A stretch of 10,573 bases of DNA from Candidatus Sulfotelmatobacter sp. (GCA_030151135.1 JASLEQ010000484.1:1-10573), one strand, 5' to 3'; positions 1 through 7,102 are shown, numbered from the stretch's first letter. Numbers and translations are program-made. Notes: a model not told the origin generated them from the sequence alone.

Positions 1-414
1 GGATGAAGGAAATCCGGCTTCACGGCACAGGAATCGAATAATCTGCTGCTCCATGACGGTGGCGATCGGCGCCTGATCAAAGGAGTCCATGGACTGATTC
101 AGCGCGCTGATCACAACTTCGGCGGCGAGGGCTGGGATCAGCGGAGGGCAATGCAAGTGCGCGAGAGTGTTCGGATGTCCTGTAAATACCGAATTGGAGA
201 CAACTGTCTTGATCCGTTCACCAACTTCTTCCCAGTTCCGAGCGGTTGCCGGGAGCAGTTCCGGCGGGATCAGTCGGCGTAACTCTGCCGGGCCCTTTCC
301 GGCAAAAGGTTTTTCAGGAAGAGCCTCACAGACAATTTCTACGGCTTGCGTCACCAGGTGAAGAAATTGGTCCTTGCTCTTTGCATCGGATGTAAGAAAA
401 TCAGTTTCGAACAA
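1..414 (-). CDS. PLP-dependent group II amino-acid decarboxylase, N-terminal part (runs off left edge)
   Basis: 138 codons are present and the frame stays open to base 1, so the catalytic core with the PLP lysine lies outside the window. The translated segment contains GHPNTLAHLHCPP followed by LIPALAAEVVISALNQSMDS and DQAPIATVMEQQ. This is the characteristic N-terminal block of pyridoxal-dependent decarboxylases of the aromatic-L-amino-acid / diaminobutyrate / glutamate group (PF00282), where it forms part of the substrate pocket and dimer interface. These cytosolic enzymes decarboxylate an amino acid to an amine; the substrate cannot be told from this piece. Start choice: an in-frame TAG lies eight codons upstream, and the only start codon before the conserved block that has a purine-rich Shine-Dalgarno (AGAGGGG, bases 418-424) is the TTG at 414-412. 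The gene is divergent from ppk2. Family assignment is strong; the specific enzyme is unknown. Confidence 0.85.
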   Translation of the reverse strand, partial: MFETDFLTSDAKSKDQFLHLVTQAVEIVCEALPEKPFAGKGPAELRRLIPPELLPATARNWEEVGERIKTVVSNSVFTGHPNTLAHLHCPPLIPALAAEVVISALNQSMDSFDQAPIATVMEQQIIRFLCREAGFPSS

Positions 415-436
415 TTTCCCCTCTCGACGGTTCTAA

Positions 437-481
437 GGTAGACCGTCTCCGGCAACCATCTTGCCATAGCCAACGGTCACC
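437..481. promoter_or_regulatory. Nested inverted repeat in the divergent decarboxylase/ppk2 spacer
   Basis: The sequence shows an outer stem, GGT-(A)-GACCGT at 437-446 pairing with ACGGTC-ACC at 473-481 (9 pairs, one bulged A). Inside it is a second perfect stem, GGCAA 451-455 with TTGCC 461-465 around a 5-base loop. No T-run follows on either strand, so it does not look like an intrinsic terminator. It sits 23 bases upstream of the decarboxylase start and just upstream of the candidate ppk2 promoter. It could be an operator for a dimeric regulator or a folded 5' leader of the decarboxylase mRNA. No function is proven. Confidence 0.4.
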
Positions 482-489
482 ACCGATCC

Positions 490-519
490 TTCAGCGTTTT
501 CAGCAATTGGGTATAAACT
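490..519 (+). promoter_or_regulatory. Candidate sigma-70-type promoter of ppk2
   Basis: TTCAGC at 490-495 and TATAAA at 512-517 are separated by 16 bases and lie about 50 bases upstream of the ppk2 start. The -10 region reads TATAAACT, sharing TAAACT with the sequence upstream of purQ. The -35 match is only fair. Confidence 0.35.
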
Positions 520-566
520 CCTCCACGGAAGCGCATTCATATTCATGGCAGAACGAAGGGAATCCG

Positions 567-1445
567 ATGAAGAATGGAAAACTGGCCGACACATATCGCA
601 TCGAAAACGGAAAACGTTTTCGTCTGAAAGATTACGATCCCGGCGATAGGGGCCACTGGAAGTCGAAGGATCACGCGGCTAAGACCCTGGAAGAACAGGT
701 TGCCCGCACTGCTGATCTGCAAGAAAAGTTATACGCGCAGGATGAATGGGCACTCCTGTTGATTTTTCAGGCTATGGACGCAGCCGGCAAAGATGGCGCG
801 ATCAAGCACGTGATGTCCGGCGTAAATCCCCAAGGCTGCGAAGTTAGCGCCTTCAAGACGCCATCGTTTCAAGAACTGCAGCATGATTTTCTATGGCGCA
901 CCACGCGCCAGTTGCCCGAGCGCGGGCACATCGGCATCTTCAACCGCTCGTATTACGAGGAAGTTCTAGTCGTTCGAGTGCATTCCGAAGCTCTGAAAAA
1001 TGAGAAGATCCCGTCGTCGCTCATGGATAAAGACATCTGGGATGACCGCTTTGAAGACATTCGGAGCTTCGAACGTCACATGACACGCAGCGGAACGGTG
1101 ATCCGTAAATTCTTTCTTCATCTTTCCAGGAAGGAGCAGAAGAAACGCTTCCTTGCTCGGCTGGATGAACCGGAAAAGAACTGGAAATTCTCTGCGAGCG
1201 ATGTCCATGAACGCAAATACTGGGATGACTATCAGGATGCTTACGAGGACATGATCCGCAATACCTCGACCAAACATGCGCCCTGGTTTGTGGTTCCCGC
1301 GGATAACAAATGGTTCAGCAGGCTCGTGGTTTCTACAGTTGTTGTGGACGCACTGGAATCACTGAAGCTGGGCTATCCCAAAGTGAGTGAAGCAGCGCGA
1401 AAGGAATTGCAGGCTGCAAAGGAGGGTCTACTCAAAGAAAAGTAG
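567..1445 (+). CDS. ppk2: Polyphosphate kinase 2 family (class III-like polyphosphate:nucleotide phosphotransferase)
   Basis: A 292-residue cytosolic P-loop kinase of the PPK2 family (PF03976), which moves phosphate between polyphosphate and nucleotides. The Walker A-type loop AMDAAGKDG is at residues 69-77, followed by GVNPQGCEV. The segment FNRSYYEEVLVVRVH begins at residue 125 and holds the conserved NRSxYE lid/Walker B region. Further on are FFLHLSRKEQKKRF, a helical stretch with NWKFSASD, and TSTKHAPWFVVPADNKWF, all in the usual order. Length and the N-terminal RFRLKDYDPGD segment match the class III subgroup typified by Meiothermus ruber PPK2, which can phosphorylate both AMP and ADP. 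That dual activity is inferred from similarity, not seen. The ATG at 567 is preceded by GAAGGGA at good spacing. The frame stays open back to a TTG at 507, but that start would overlap the candidate promoter. Confidence 0.93.
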   Translation: MKNGKLADTYRIENGKRFRLKDYDPGDRGHWKSKDHAAKTLEEQVARTADLQEKLYAQDEWALLLIFQAMDAAGKDGAIKHVMSGVNPQGCEVSAFKTPSFQELQHDFLWRTTRQLPERGHIGIFNRSYYEEVLVVRVHSEALKNEKIPSSLMDKDIWDDRFEDIRSFERHMTRSGTVIRKFFLHLSRKEQKKRFLARLDEPEKNWKFSASDVHERKYWDDYQDAYEDMIRNTSTKHAPWFVVPADNKWFSRLVVSTVVVDALESLKLGYPKVSEAARKELQAAKEGLLKEK

Positions 1446-1542
1446 CGAGGCGTTGCGATGGCGGCTACCCTCTCTTTGCAGCGCGCGGCTTCGGGGGTAC
1501 CATAGGGAACATTGTTCACCGCTTTCCGGAGATAACCTATAC

Positions 1543-4500
1543 ATGGGCCCGAATCCCTGCGGCAGGATTTTTACGTTTGTTGCGTCGTGGATTTTCACAG
1601 TCTCATTCCTGATCATCTTCCAGCCGTTCTCACGGGCCCAGGCCAAGCCCGAGCGCCAGTCGAAAGCTGCCAAGGCCGCGGAGCCGAAGCTGGCAACGCA
1701 GCCCTCAGCGACCTCCGCAACCAAGAGTGAGGACGAAAACGAAGAGTCTCCAAGGCCCGAGGATAAAGTTTTCAAAGGGATGAAGTACCGCCTGGTCGGC
1801 CCCTTCCGCGGTGGCCGATCGCTCACCGCGGCCGGCATTCCCGGCGACCCGACAACCTATTATTTCGGCTCGACTGGCGGGGGGGTGTGGAAGTCCACGG
1901 ATGGCGCGATGACATGGACTGCCGTGTTCGACAAAGAGGGAACATCGTCCATCGGCAGCATTGCGGTCTCCAATTCAAATCACAACATTCTTTATGTCGG
2001 GACGGGTGAGGCCTGTATTCGTGGCGACATTTCACATGGCGACGGTGTTTACAAAACTCTCGATGGCGGCAAGACCTGGAAGAATGTTGGATTGAAGGAC
2101 TCGCGCGCCATCGGCAAGGTGATCGTCAACCCCACGAATCCCGATATCGTGTTTGTCGCTGCGCTGGGACATCCCTACGGCCCGAATACCGAGCGCGGCA
2201 TTTTCCGCACCACCGACGGAGGCAAGACCTGGGAGAAGGTTCTTTACAAGGACGAAAACACCGGCGGCATCGACGTCTCCTTCGATCCCCACAATCCGAA
2301 CATCATCTTTGCGGCTCTCTGGCAGGCGCGGCGCACCTCCTGGAGCATGGCGAGCGGCGGACCGGGAAGCGGTCTTTATCGCTCGACCGATGGCGGAACT
2401 ACGTGGAAACATCTTGAAGAACACGGATTGCCAAAGGGGCCGTACGGAAAAATAGGGATCGCTGTTGCCGCAAACTCCGATCGCGTCTACGCGCTGATCG
2501 AGGCCCACAACCCGGATGGCGGTTTGTATCGCTCCGACGACGGCGGCGAGTCCTGGCAGTTAGTCAATCCCAGCCATAGCCTTTGGCAGCGTCCTTGGTA
2601 TTACATGCACGTTATCGCAGATCCCCGCGATGAAAACGTCCTCTACATCATGGACGTGGACTCCTATAAATCAACCGACGGTGGACACCTGTTTAACAAA
2701 GTCCACGTTCCCCACGGTGACAATCACGGCCTTTGGATTGATCCGCTCGATACAAAGCGGATGATCGCCTCGAACGACGGCGGTGTAACAGTCACGCTCG
2801 ACGGTGGAAAAAATTGGTCGTTGCAGGACAACCAGCCGACAGCGCAGTTTTACCACGTCATCACCGACACCGCGACCCCATATCGAGTGTACGGCGCGCA
2901 ACAGGATAGCGGCACGGTAGCCATCATTAGCCGGAGCGATGAGGGATCCATCAGCCAAAGCGATTGGTACGATGTCGGCGGTGGCGAAGCGGGATATATC
3001 GCACCCTATCCTCCAGATCCCGACATCGTCTACGCCGCGGACTACCAGGGAAATATCACGCGTTACGATCGGCACATCGGACAGATCAAAGCAATCACAG
3101 AGCAGCCCGAACTCTCCGATGCTTACGGAGCGGCGAATCTTGAGCATCGATTCCAGTGGACCGCTCCCGTCCTCATTTCTCCGCATGATCCGAACACGCT
3201 GTATCACGGCGGCGAAGAACTGTTTAAGACGACCGATGGCGGCGTGCATTGGCAAGCGATCAGTCTGGACCTGACGCGAAACGATAAAAGCAAGCAGAAA
3301 GTGTCGGGCGGCGACATCACGCTCGATGACTCCGGCACGGAGTATTACGACACAATCTTTGCGCTCGCTGAATCGCCGATCACCAAAGGGTTGATCTGGG
3401 TTGGCACCGATGACGGTTTGATTCAACTGACCAAAGATGAAGGCAAGAGTTGGGCGAACGTGACTCCAAAAGATATGCCGGAATGGAGTCGCGTCAGTCA
3501 GATCGATCCTTCGCCTTTCGATCCGGGCACGGCTTACGTGGCAGTCGATCGCCACCAGTTTGATGAGCTGAAGCCCTACATTTACAAAACGAGCGATTAC
3601 GGGAAAACCTGGACAAAGCTGGGGCAAGGGATTCCGGACCGGACGTTTGTACGCGTGGTGCGGGAGGATCCAAAGAAGCGCGGACTTCTGTATGCAGGCA
3701 CGGAGGAAGGCGTCTACGTCTCATTCAACGATGGAGCAAACTGGCGGCCGTTGAAACTGAATTTGCCCACCGCCCCCGTCCACGATCTTCTTGTCAAAGA
3801 TAACGATCTGGTGGTGGCAACGCACGGGCGGGCATTCTGGATTCTCGACGATGTGAGCCCTTTGCGTCAGTACACCGACGAGGTGGCGCAGAAAGATGCG
3901 TTCCTTTACACGCCGGCCAATGCATATCGCATGCAGGCGGGCGCGGGCGGTGAACGGCATCCTTCCAAGCGCACGGGACAGAATCCACCTGCGGGCGCGG
4001 TTATTTACTACTACCTGAAAGATGCGCCGAAATCCGATGCCGAAGCCAAAATTGAAATCCTCGACGCGTCGGGCAAGGTCATTCGCAAGTACTCAAGCAC
4101 CGAGTTCAATACCCTGGAAGAGCCCCTGGATCCCGATGACAAAAAGCCGGAAAAGGAGCTCAAGCCGGAAGCTGGCCTCAACCGGTTTGTATGGGACTTG
4201 CGCTATGAAGAGGCTCATCACATTCCCGGCTACTATCTCTGGGAATATGGCACAGGCGCACGCGGTCCCGTTGCGGTGCCGGGGCATTATCAAGTTCGCT
4301 TGTCTGTCGCAGGGCATACGCAGACGGCCGATTTCGATCTGAAACTTGATCCCAGAGTGAAGGTCAGCCAAGCCGATCTGGAAGCACAGTTTAACCTGCT
4401 TCTGCAGAGTCGCGACGAATTGAGCAAGCTGTACGACACGGTCAATCAGATTCAGGATGTGCGGTCCCAGCTGTCGGGACTCAAGCGGCGTCTGCCGGAA

Positions 4501-4869
4501 AACGCATCCGTAAAGACGATCGCGTCCGCGGCGGATGATCTCGACAAGAAGCTGGTCGGAGTCCGCGATGGCATTGTGAATCTCGAGATCAGCGCGAATG
4601 AAGACTCGCTCGCCTATCCACCGCAACTGGATGCCAAGTGGGCGTACCTTGCCATGGATGCCGGCAGCGCGGATTCAGCTCCCACCCAAGCCGAGCAGCA
4701 AGAATTCGACAAACTGAAGCGGCAGAGCGGGGAACTGATCTCGCGTTGGGAAGACATCCAGCGCCGGGACTTGGCAGCGTTCCAGAAACTCGCGAGCGAA
4801 GGCAGCCTGACGACGGTCATGGTGCCCCCACCAGACAAAGCAGTGGAAGAGCCAGTGGCTGCACACTAG
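1543..4869 (+). CDS. Secreted VPS10/sortilin-like Asp-box (BNR) beta-propeller protein
   Basis: A protein of 1108 residues. The N-terminus (MGPNPCGRIFTFVASWIFTV and on to about residue 34) is a typical Sec signal peptide ending in FSRAQA, followed by a Lys/Ala/Ser/Glu-rich linker to about residue 75. Residues about 80-780 form one or two large propellers with repeated Asp-box-like motifs (S/T-x-D-x-G-x-x-W) at about 118, 172, 223, 281, 331, 418, 563, 630, 683 and 727. A GDNHGLWIDP block is at 393-402. Residues about 780-930 look like a beta-sandwich region ending in GLNRFVWDLRYE (878-889). The tail (about 945-1090) is helical and charged. Databases usually call such proteins 'glycosyl hydrolase' because GH74 xyloglucanases share the fold, but I can identify no catalytic acid pair, so substrate and activity are unknown. 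The frame opens at 1387 inside ppk2; the ATG at 1543 is chosen for the signal peptide and GGAG at 1528-1531. It follows ppk2 by 97 bases. Confidence 0.9.
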   Translation: MGPNPCGRIFTFVASWIFTVSFLIIFQPFSRAQAKPERQSKAAKAAEPKLATQPSATSATKSEDENEESPRPEDKVFKGMKYRLVGPFRGGRSLTAAGIPGDPTTYYFGSTGGGVWKSTDGAMTWTAVFDKEGTSSIGSIAVSNSNHNILYVGTGEACIRGDISHGDGVYKTLDGGKTWKNVGLKDSRAIGKVIVNPTNPDIVFVAALGHPYGPNTERGIFRTTDGGKTWEKVLYKDENTGGIDVSFDPHNPNIIFAALWQARRTSWSMASGGPGSGLYRSTDGGTTWKHLEEHGLPKGPYGKIGIAVAANSDRVYALIEAHNPDGGLYRSDDGGESWQLVNPSHSLWQRPWYYMHVIADPRDENVLYIMDVDSYKSTDGGHLFNKVHVPHGDNHGLWIDPLDTKRMIASNDGGVTVTLDGGKNWSLQDNQPTAQFYHVITDTATPYRVYGAQQDSGTVAIISRSDEGSISQSDWYDVGGGEAGYIAPYPPDPDIVYAADYQGNITRYDRHIGQIKAITEQPELSDAYGAANLEHRFQWTAPVLISPHDPNTLYHGGEELFKTTDGGVHWQAISLDLTRNDKSKQKVSGGDITLDDSGTEYYDTIFALAESPITKGLIWVGTDDGLIQLTKDEGKSWANVTPKDMPEWSRVSQIDPSPFDPGTAYVAVDRHQFDELKPYIYKTSDYGKTWTKLGQGIPDRTFVRVVREDPKKRGLLYAGTEEGVYVSFNDGANWRPLKLNLPTAPVHDLLVKDNDLVVATHGRAFWILDDVSPLRQYTDEVAQKDAFLYTPANAYRMQAGAGGERHPSKRTGQNPPAGAVIYYYLKDAPKSDAEAKIEILDASGKVIRKYSSTEFNTLEEPLDPDDKKPEKELKPEAGLNRFVWDLRYEEAHHIPGYYLWEYGTGARGPVAVPGHYQVRLSVAGHTQTADFDLKLDPRVKVSQADLEAQFNLLLQSRDELSKLYDTVNQIQDVRSQLSGLKRRLPENASVKTIASAADDLDKKLVGVRDGIVNLEISANEDSLAYPPQLDAKWAYLAMDAGSADSAPTQAEQQEFDKLKRQSGELISRWEDIQRRDLAAFQKLASEGSLTTVMVPPPDKAVEEPVAAH

Positions 4870-4959
4870 GGCCTTGGAAAGTAAGCATTCGCTGTTGAAG
4901 AGGTGCTTTGAACTCTGCGGGCTGGCCTCGGCCGGGGATGATTAGCTCGTGACCTCCTA

Positions 4960-5040
4960 TTACTTCCGTGCCACTTCGATGGCACTGTTGTGCCTTGTTC
5001 GCTCTGACGTCCGTTGGTATTGTGCCGATAGAGAACTCAT
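4960..5040 (-). CDS. Possible 26-residue small protein (sORF)
   Basis: An ATG at 5040-5038 opens a 26-codon frame ending at TAA (4962-4960). Six bases upstream lies GGAGG (complement of 5047-5051) within AGGGGAGGAATT, a better Shine-Dalgarno than most annotated genes in the window have. The product begins MSSLSAQYQR, ends IEVARK, and is hydrophilic with many Ser, Arg and Glu residues and no membrane segment. I do not recognise it. Directly after the stop is a second perfect AGGAGGT (complement of 4952-4958), but no start codon follows at usable distance. A hairpin is embedded in its codons. It may be a small protein, a leader peptide or chance. Confidence 0.3.
   Translation of the reverse strand: MSSLSAQYQRTSERTRHNSAIEVARK
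4968..4985. other. Perfect 6-bp hairpin downstream of the VPS10-like gene
   Basis: GTGCCA (4968-4973) and TGGCAC (4980-4985) are perfect reverse complements around a CTTCGA loop. They lie about 100 bases past the stop of the VPS10-like gene. No T-run follows on either strand, so it is not a convincing intrinsic terminator. It may be an RNA-protecting 3' structure or incidental. Confidence 0.35.
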
Positions 5041-5081
5041 GTAATTCCTCCCCTGAAGGCAATCAGCCGGACTGGGGGTGT

Positions 5082-5249
5082 TTATGCGAGTAATGCACCT
5101 TTGTTACGCGGCACTTGGGTTTGCGGTGGCTCGTTGGATTTTCCGGCGGCAAGCTTTGCCGGTGACGGATCCAGTTTCGCGTTTCCGGTCTCAGGGGCTT
5201 CTGTAGAAATTTGTCCGGGCTTGGGCGCGCGCACCCGTTGCGCTTCCAT
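5082..5249 (-). CDS. Possible 55-residue Pro/Ala/Lys-rich ORF
   Basis: An ATG at 5249-5247 opens a frame to TAA at 5084-5082. The product starts MEAQRVRAPKPGQ and is rich in Pro, Ala, Lys, Glu and Asn, with almost no hydrophobic residues. It resembles a disordered tail more than a random frame. The open frame reaches back another 15 codons to a TAA, with residues such as RRKERARVDE, so this could be the remnant of a longer gene. The only good Shine-Dalgarno (AGGAGGAAGG) lies more than 20 bases upstream of this ATG, which argues against expression from it. I do not recognise a family. Confidence 0.2.
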   Translation of the reverse strand: MEAQRVRAPKPGQISTEAPETGNAKLDPSPAKLAAGKSNEPPQTQVPRNKGALLA

Positions 5250-5406
5250 TTCGTCAACGCGCGCCCTTTCCTTCCTCCTGAAGTACTGTTACTAAGGTTT
5301 GCCCGCATCCTCGCCGTTTCTTCTTTCCCTTACTAAAATCAAGGCAGAGACCCTCCGCAGGGCTGTCGCGTCTGCGGAACAATTCGCCGAGCCTTTTCGC
5401 TCTCTC

Positions 5407-6243
5407 ATGTTGCCTTTGTCCATAGGACGATTGCTGCTTCCGTTGATTACTCTCATCGCAATGGTGTCGAGTATCCCCGCGTATACGCAGGACGATTCCA
5501 ACGATCCGCCTCTGGGAGACGTCGCTCGAAATCTGAGAAAGCAGAATGCGGCGAAACCGGTGATTGATGACGACAATCTCTCGCAAGCCATCGAACACGC
5601 GGAAGACAGCCGCCCTTTCGGATCGTCATTCCGTTATCTGATGGCGGGGGAATTCAAAGGGTTTCAGGTGTCCGCGCCGGACGTGACTTGCAGCTTGTCA
5701 TTCACGGCGAATGTGAAGTCCCTGCTCTCGGGCCAGTATGCAGAGATGGATCTTCCGCCGGCCGAGATTGCCCGAATCCAGGCACAGGCGACCATCGAGG
5801 GTGATACCTTGACCGTTCCCGTATTCAACGGCACCGACTGGCACGTCAGCGAACTCGCGATTGCCCTGATGGTGGTTCGGAAGAAAAATCTTGCCGGCGT
5901 TGGATCTACAGATTACGTCGGCGCCGCAGACGTCACCCCGAACCCAATCGTAGACGACCCGCTTGATCAGGTTCGAGCCGAGAAGAAACCCGATGCAACA
6001 ATGCTGTATCGCATGAGAACAGCTTCCCCGCCATGGGAGCGGGTGGTTTTCAGTGCTCCGCTGAACATTGACCTTCCCCCGGATGCGGAGTGGCACTGGG
6101 CCATTGTGCAGGCAAAAGGATATCCGCCGGAGAGCTATGCTGCCCAACGGCGAGCATCAGAGAAGAGGACGGACATTCCGGCTGCCTATGTCCCTTCAAG
6201 CCTTACCGATATCCAGAATCCCCTCGCTGTTACTCCTCAGTAG
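5407..6243 (+). CDS. Secreted protein of unknown function with acidobacterial LGDVARxLR motif
   Basis: A 278-residue protein. It begins MLPLSIGRLLLPLITLIAMV, a clear hydrophobic signal sequence probably cleaved near SSIPAYTQ-DD. Right after it comes PPLGDVARNLRKQNAAKP and an acidic DDDNL segment, an arrangement I associate with many small exported acidobacterial proteins of unknown role (from memory, not searched). Residues about 75-170 look like an all-beta domain (GEFKGFQVSAPDV, then TLTVPVFNGTDWHVSELAIA), which may be an Ig-like fold; a second beta segment includes RVVFSAPLNIDLPP. The C-terminus is Pro/Ser-rich. No catalytic motif is visible. The start is uncertain: there is no good Shine-Dalgarno before 5407, and the frame is open back to a TTG at 5299. 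5407 is chosen because it puts the signal sequence at the N-terminus. It is followed after 66 bases by purQ, with no obvious functional link. Confidence 0.7.
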   Translation: MLPLSIGRLLLPLITLIAMVSSIPAYTQDDSNDPPLGDVARNLRKQNAAKPVIDDDNLSQAIEHAEDSRPFGSSFRYLMAGEFKGFQVSAPDVTCSLSFTANVKSLLSGQYAEMDLPPAEIARIQAQATIEGDTLTVPVFNGTDWHVSELAIALMVVRKKNLAGVGSTDYVGAADVTPNPIVDDPLDQVRAEKKPDATMLYRMRTASPPWERVVFSAPLNIDLPPDAEWHWAIVQAKGYPPESYAAQRRASEKRTDIPAAYVPSSLTDIQNPLAVTPQ

Positions 6244-6247
6244 CGTC

Positions 6248-6280
6248 TTCACGCAGCGCCAATCTGGTCTGTTAAACTAA
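6248..6280 (+). promoter_or_regulatory. Candidate promoter of purQ
   Basis: GTTAAACTAAAAA lies at 6271-6283, about 30 bases before the purQ start, with TAAACT at 6273-6278 as a possible -10. A weak -35-like TTCACG is at 6248-6253 with a long 19-base spacer. Support comes mainly from the recurrence of the same -10-like word upstream of neighbouring genes. Confidence 0.3.
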
Positions 6281-6309
6281 AAATCACCGCGCAAAATCAG
6301 AGGCACTTT

Positions 6310-7005
6310 ATGAAATTTGGCGTCATTATCTTCCCAGGCTCCAACTGCGACCACGATGCTTTCTGGACGATTCAGCACGTCTCGAAGCAGTCCGCGACAT
6401 TTCTGTGGCACGAGTCGCACGACCTGGAGAATTGCGATGCCATCATTGTGCCCGGCGGGTTCGCGTACGGGGACTATCTGCGCACAGGGGCCATTGCCAA
6501 ATTCTCGCCGGTGATGGAGTCCGTCCGGAAATTTGCCGCTGGTGGAGGGCTCGTCCTCGGTATTTGTAATGGCTTTCAGATTCTCTGCGAGTCCGGATTG
6601 CTACCCGGTGCGCTCATGCGCAACATCGGATTGAAATACCTTTGCAAGCCGGTGCAAGTACGTGTCGAGAATGTTGCCACGCCTTTCACAAATGCCTGCT
6701 CCACCGGCGAAGTGCTTACGATTCCGATCGGCCACATGGAAGGGAACTATTTCTGCGATGCGGCGACCCTCGACGAATTGAAGCGCGACAATCGAATCAT
6801 GTTCCGCTACTGTTCGGCTTCTGGAGAAATCACTTCGGCGGCAAATCCCAACGGCTCGCTGGAGAACATCGCCGGCATCTGCAGTCCCGGTGGAAACGTG
6901 GTGGGTATGATGCCGCATCCGGAGCGTTCCGCCGAACCCGAACTGGGCTGCACCGATGGAATCAAGATTTTCCAGTCCATGGTGGGAGCTTTGGTTTCGC
7001 GCTGA
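6310..7005 (+). CDS. purQ: Phosphoribosylformylglycinamidine synthase subunit PurQ (glutaminase)
   Basis: A 231-residue class I glutamine amidotransferase, matching the usual length of stand-alone PurQ (about 225-230). It hydrolyses glutamine and passes ammonia to PurL, bridged by PurS, for the fourth step of IMP synthesis (FGAR to FGAM) in the cytosol. The N-terminus [15 protein letters not shown] is diagnostic. The oxyanion/nucleophile region [12 protein letters not shown] carries the catalytic Cys86, and MMPHPERS supplies His203 and Glu205, completing the triad. [14 protein letters not shown] is also intact. The ATG has AGAGG (6299-6303) six bases upstream. Neither purS nor purL is next to it, so in this organism the complex is encoded at dispersed sites or elsewhere on the chromosome. 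Function is secure. Confidence 0.97.
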   Translation: MKFGVIIFPGSNCDHDAFWTIQHVSKQSATFLWHESHDLENCDAIIVPGGFAYGDYLRTGAIAKFSPVMESVRKFAAGGGLVLGICNGFQILCESGLLPGALMRNIGLKYLCKPVQVRVENVATPFTNACSTGEVLTIPIGHMEGNYFCDAATLDELKRDNRIMFRYCSASGEITSAANPNGSLENIAGICSPGGNVVGMMPHPERSAEPELGCTDGIKIFQSMVGALVSR

Positions 7006-7056
7006 CCCCTCCTGTTTACTAAAAAAGACTTGGCGATAGAGTAGTTTCGTTATATC
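6991..7056 (+). promoter_or_regulatory. Candidate promoter region of the dioxygenase pair
   Basis: Two weak alternatives are visible. TTGGTT at 6991-6996 with TTTACT at 7015-7020 (18-base spacer) overlaps the end of purQ. TTGGCG at 7030-7035 with TATATC at 7051-7056 has a short 15-base spacer. The first shares its -10-like word and following A-run with the sequence upstream of purQ. Either would leave a 5' leader of roughly 50-90 bases, suggesting the pair is transcribed separately from purQ. Confidence 0.25.
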
Positions 7057-7102
7057 GTCATGCTGCTTCCCCAAAAGTGCGGTTTCAAACATTCGCAGGC
7101 AT

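Larger units (their letters stand above)
4870..5406. other. 537-bp stretch without a confident gene
   Basis: No frame here gives a recognisable protein. It contains a 6-bp hairpin (4968-4985), a 26-codon minus-strand ORF with a strong Shine-Dalgarno (4960-5040), a 55-codon minus-strand ORF (5082-5249), and two copies of a TTACTAA sequence (5289-5295 and 5330-5336) shortly before the next plus-strand gene. That gene's frame is open back to a TTG at 5299, so its real start could lie inside this stretch. No clear intrinsic terminator follows the VPS10-like gene. Confidence 0.5.

Noticed and set aside
507..566. 20-codon N-terminal extension of ppk2 from a TTG
   Set aside because: No ribosome binding site, it overlaps the candidate promoter, and family members start near the ATG at 567.
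1387..1542. 52-codon N-terminal extension of the VPS10-like protein overlapping ppk2
   Set aside because: It would bury the clear signal peptide inside the protein; the ATG at 1543 gives a normal Sec N-terminus.
2671..3627. 318-codon open frame on the minus strand
   Set aside because: It lies wholly antisense to the VPS10-like gene, has no recognisable domain and mirrors that gene's codon pattern; a shadow frame.
4093..4626. 177-codon open frame on the minus strand
   Set aside because: Antisense to the helical tail of the VPS10-like gene, with no Shine-Dalgarno and no family signature.
4924..4933. GGCC-TC-GGCC as a hairpin downstream of the VPS10-like gene
   Set aside because: Four-base arms around a two-base loop cannot form a stable hairpin; most likely local GC-rich sequence.
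4817..5062. 81-codon minus-strand frame beginning at a TTG in the intergenic region
   Set aside because: It runs into the end of the VPS10-like gene, starts at TTG without a ribosome binding site, and competes with a 26-codon frame that owns the good Shine-Dalgarno.
7006..7030. Possible terminator after purQ because of the A-run
   Set aside because: The A-run at 7021-7026 has no GC-rich dyad before it, and a T-run would be needed on the plus strand.
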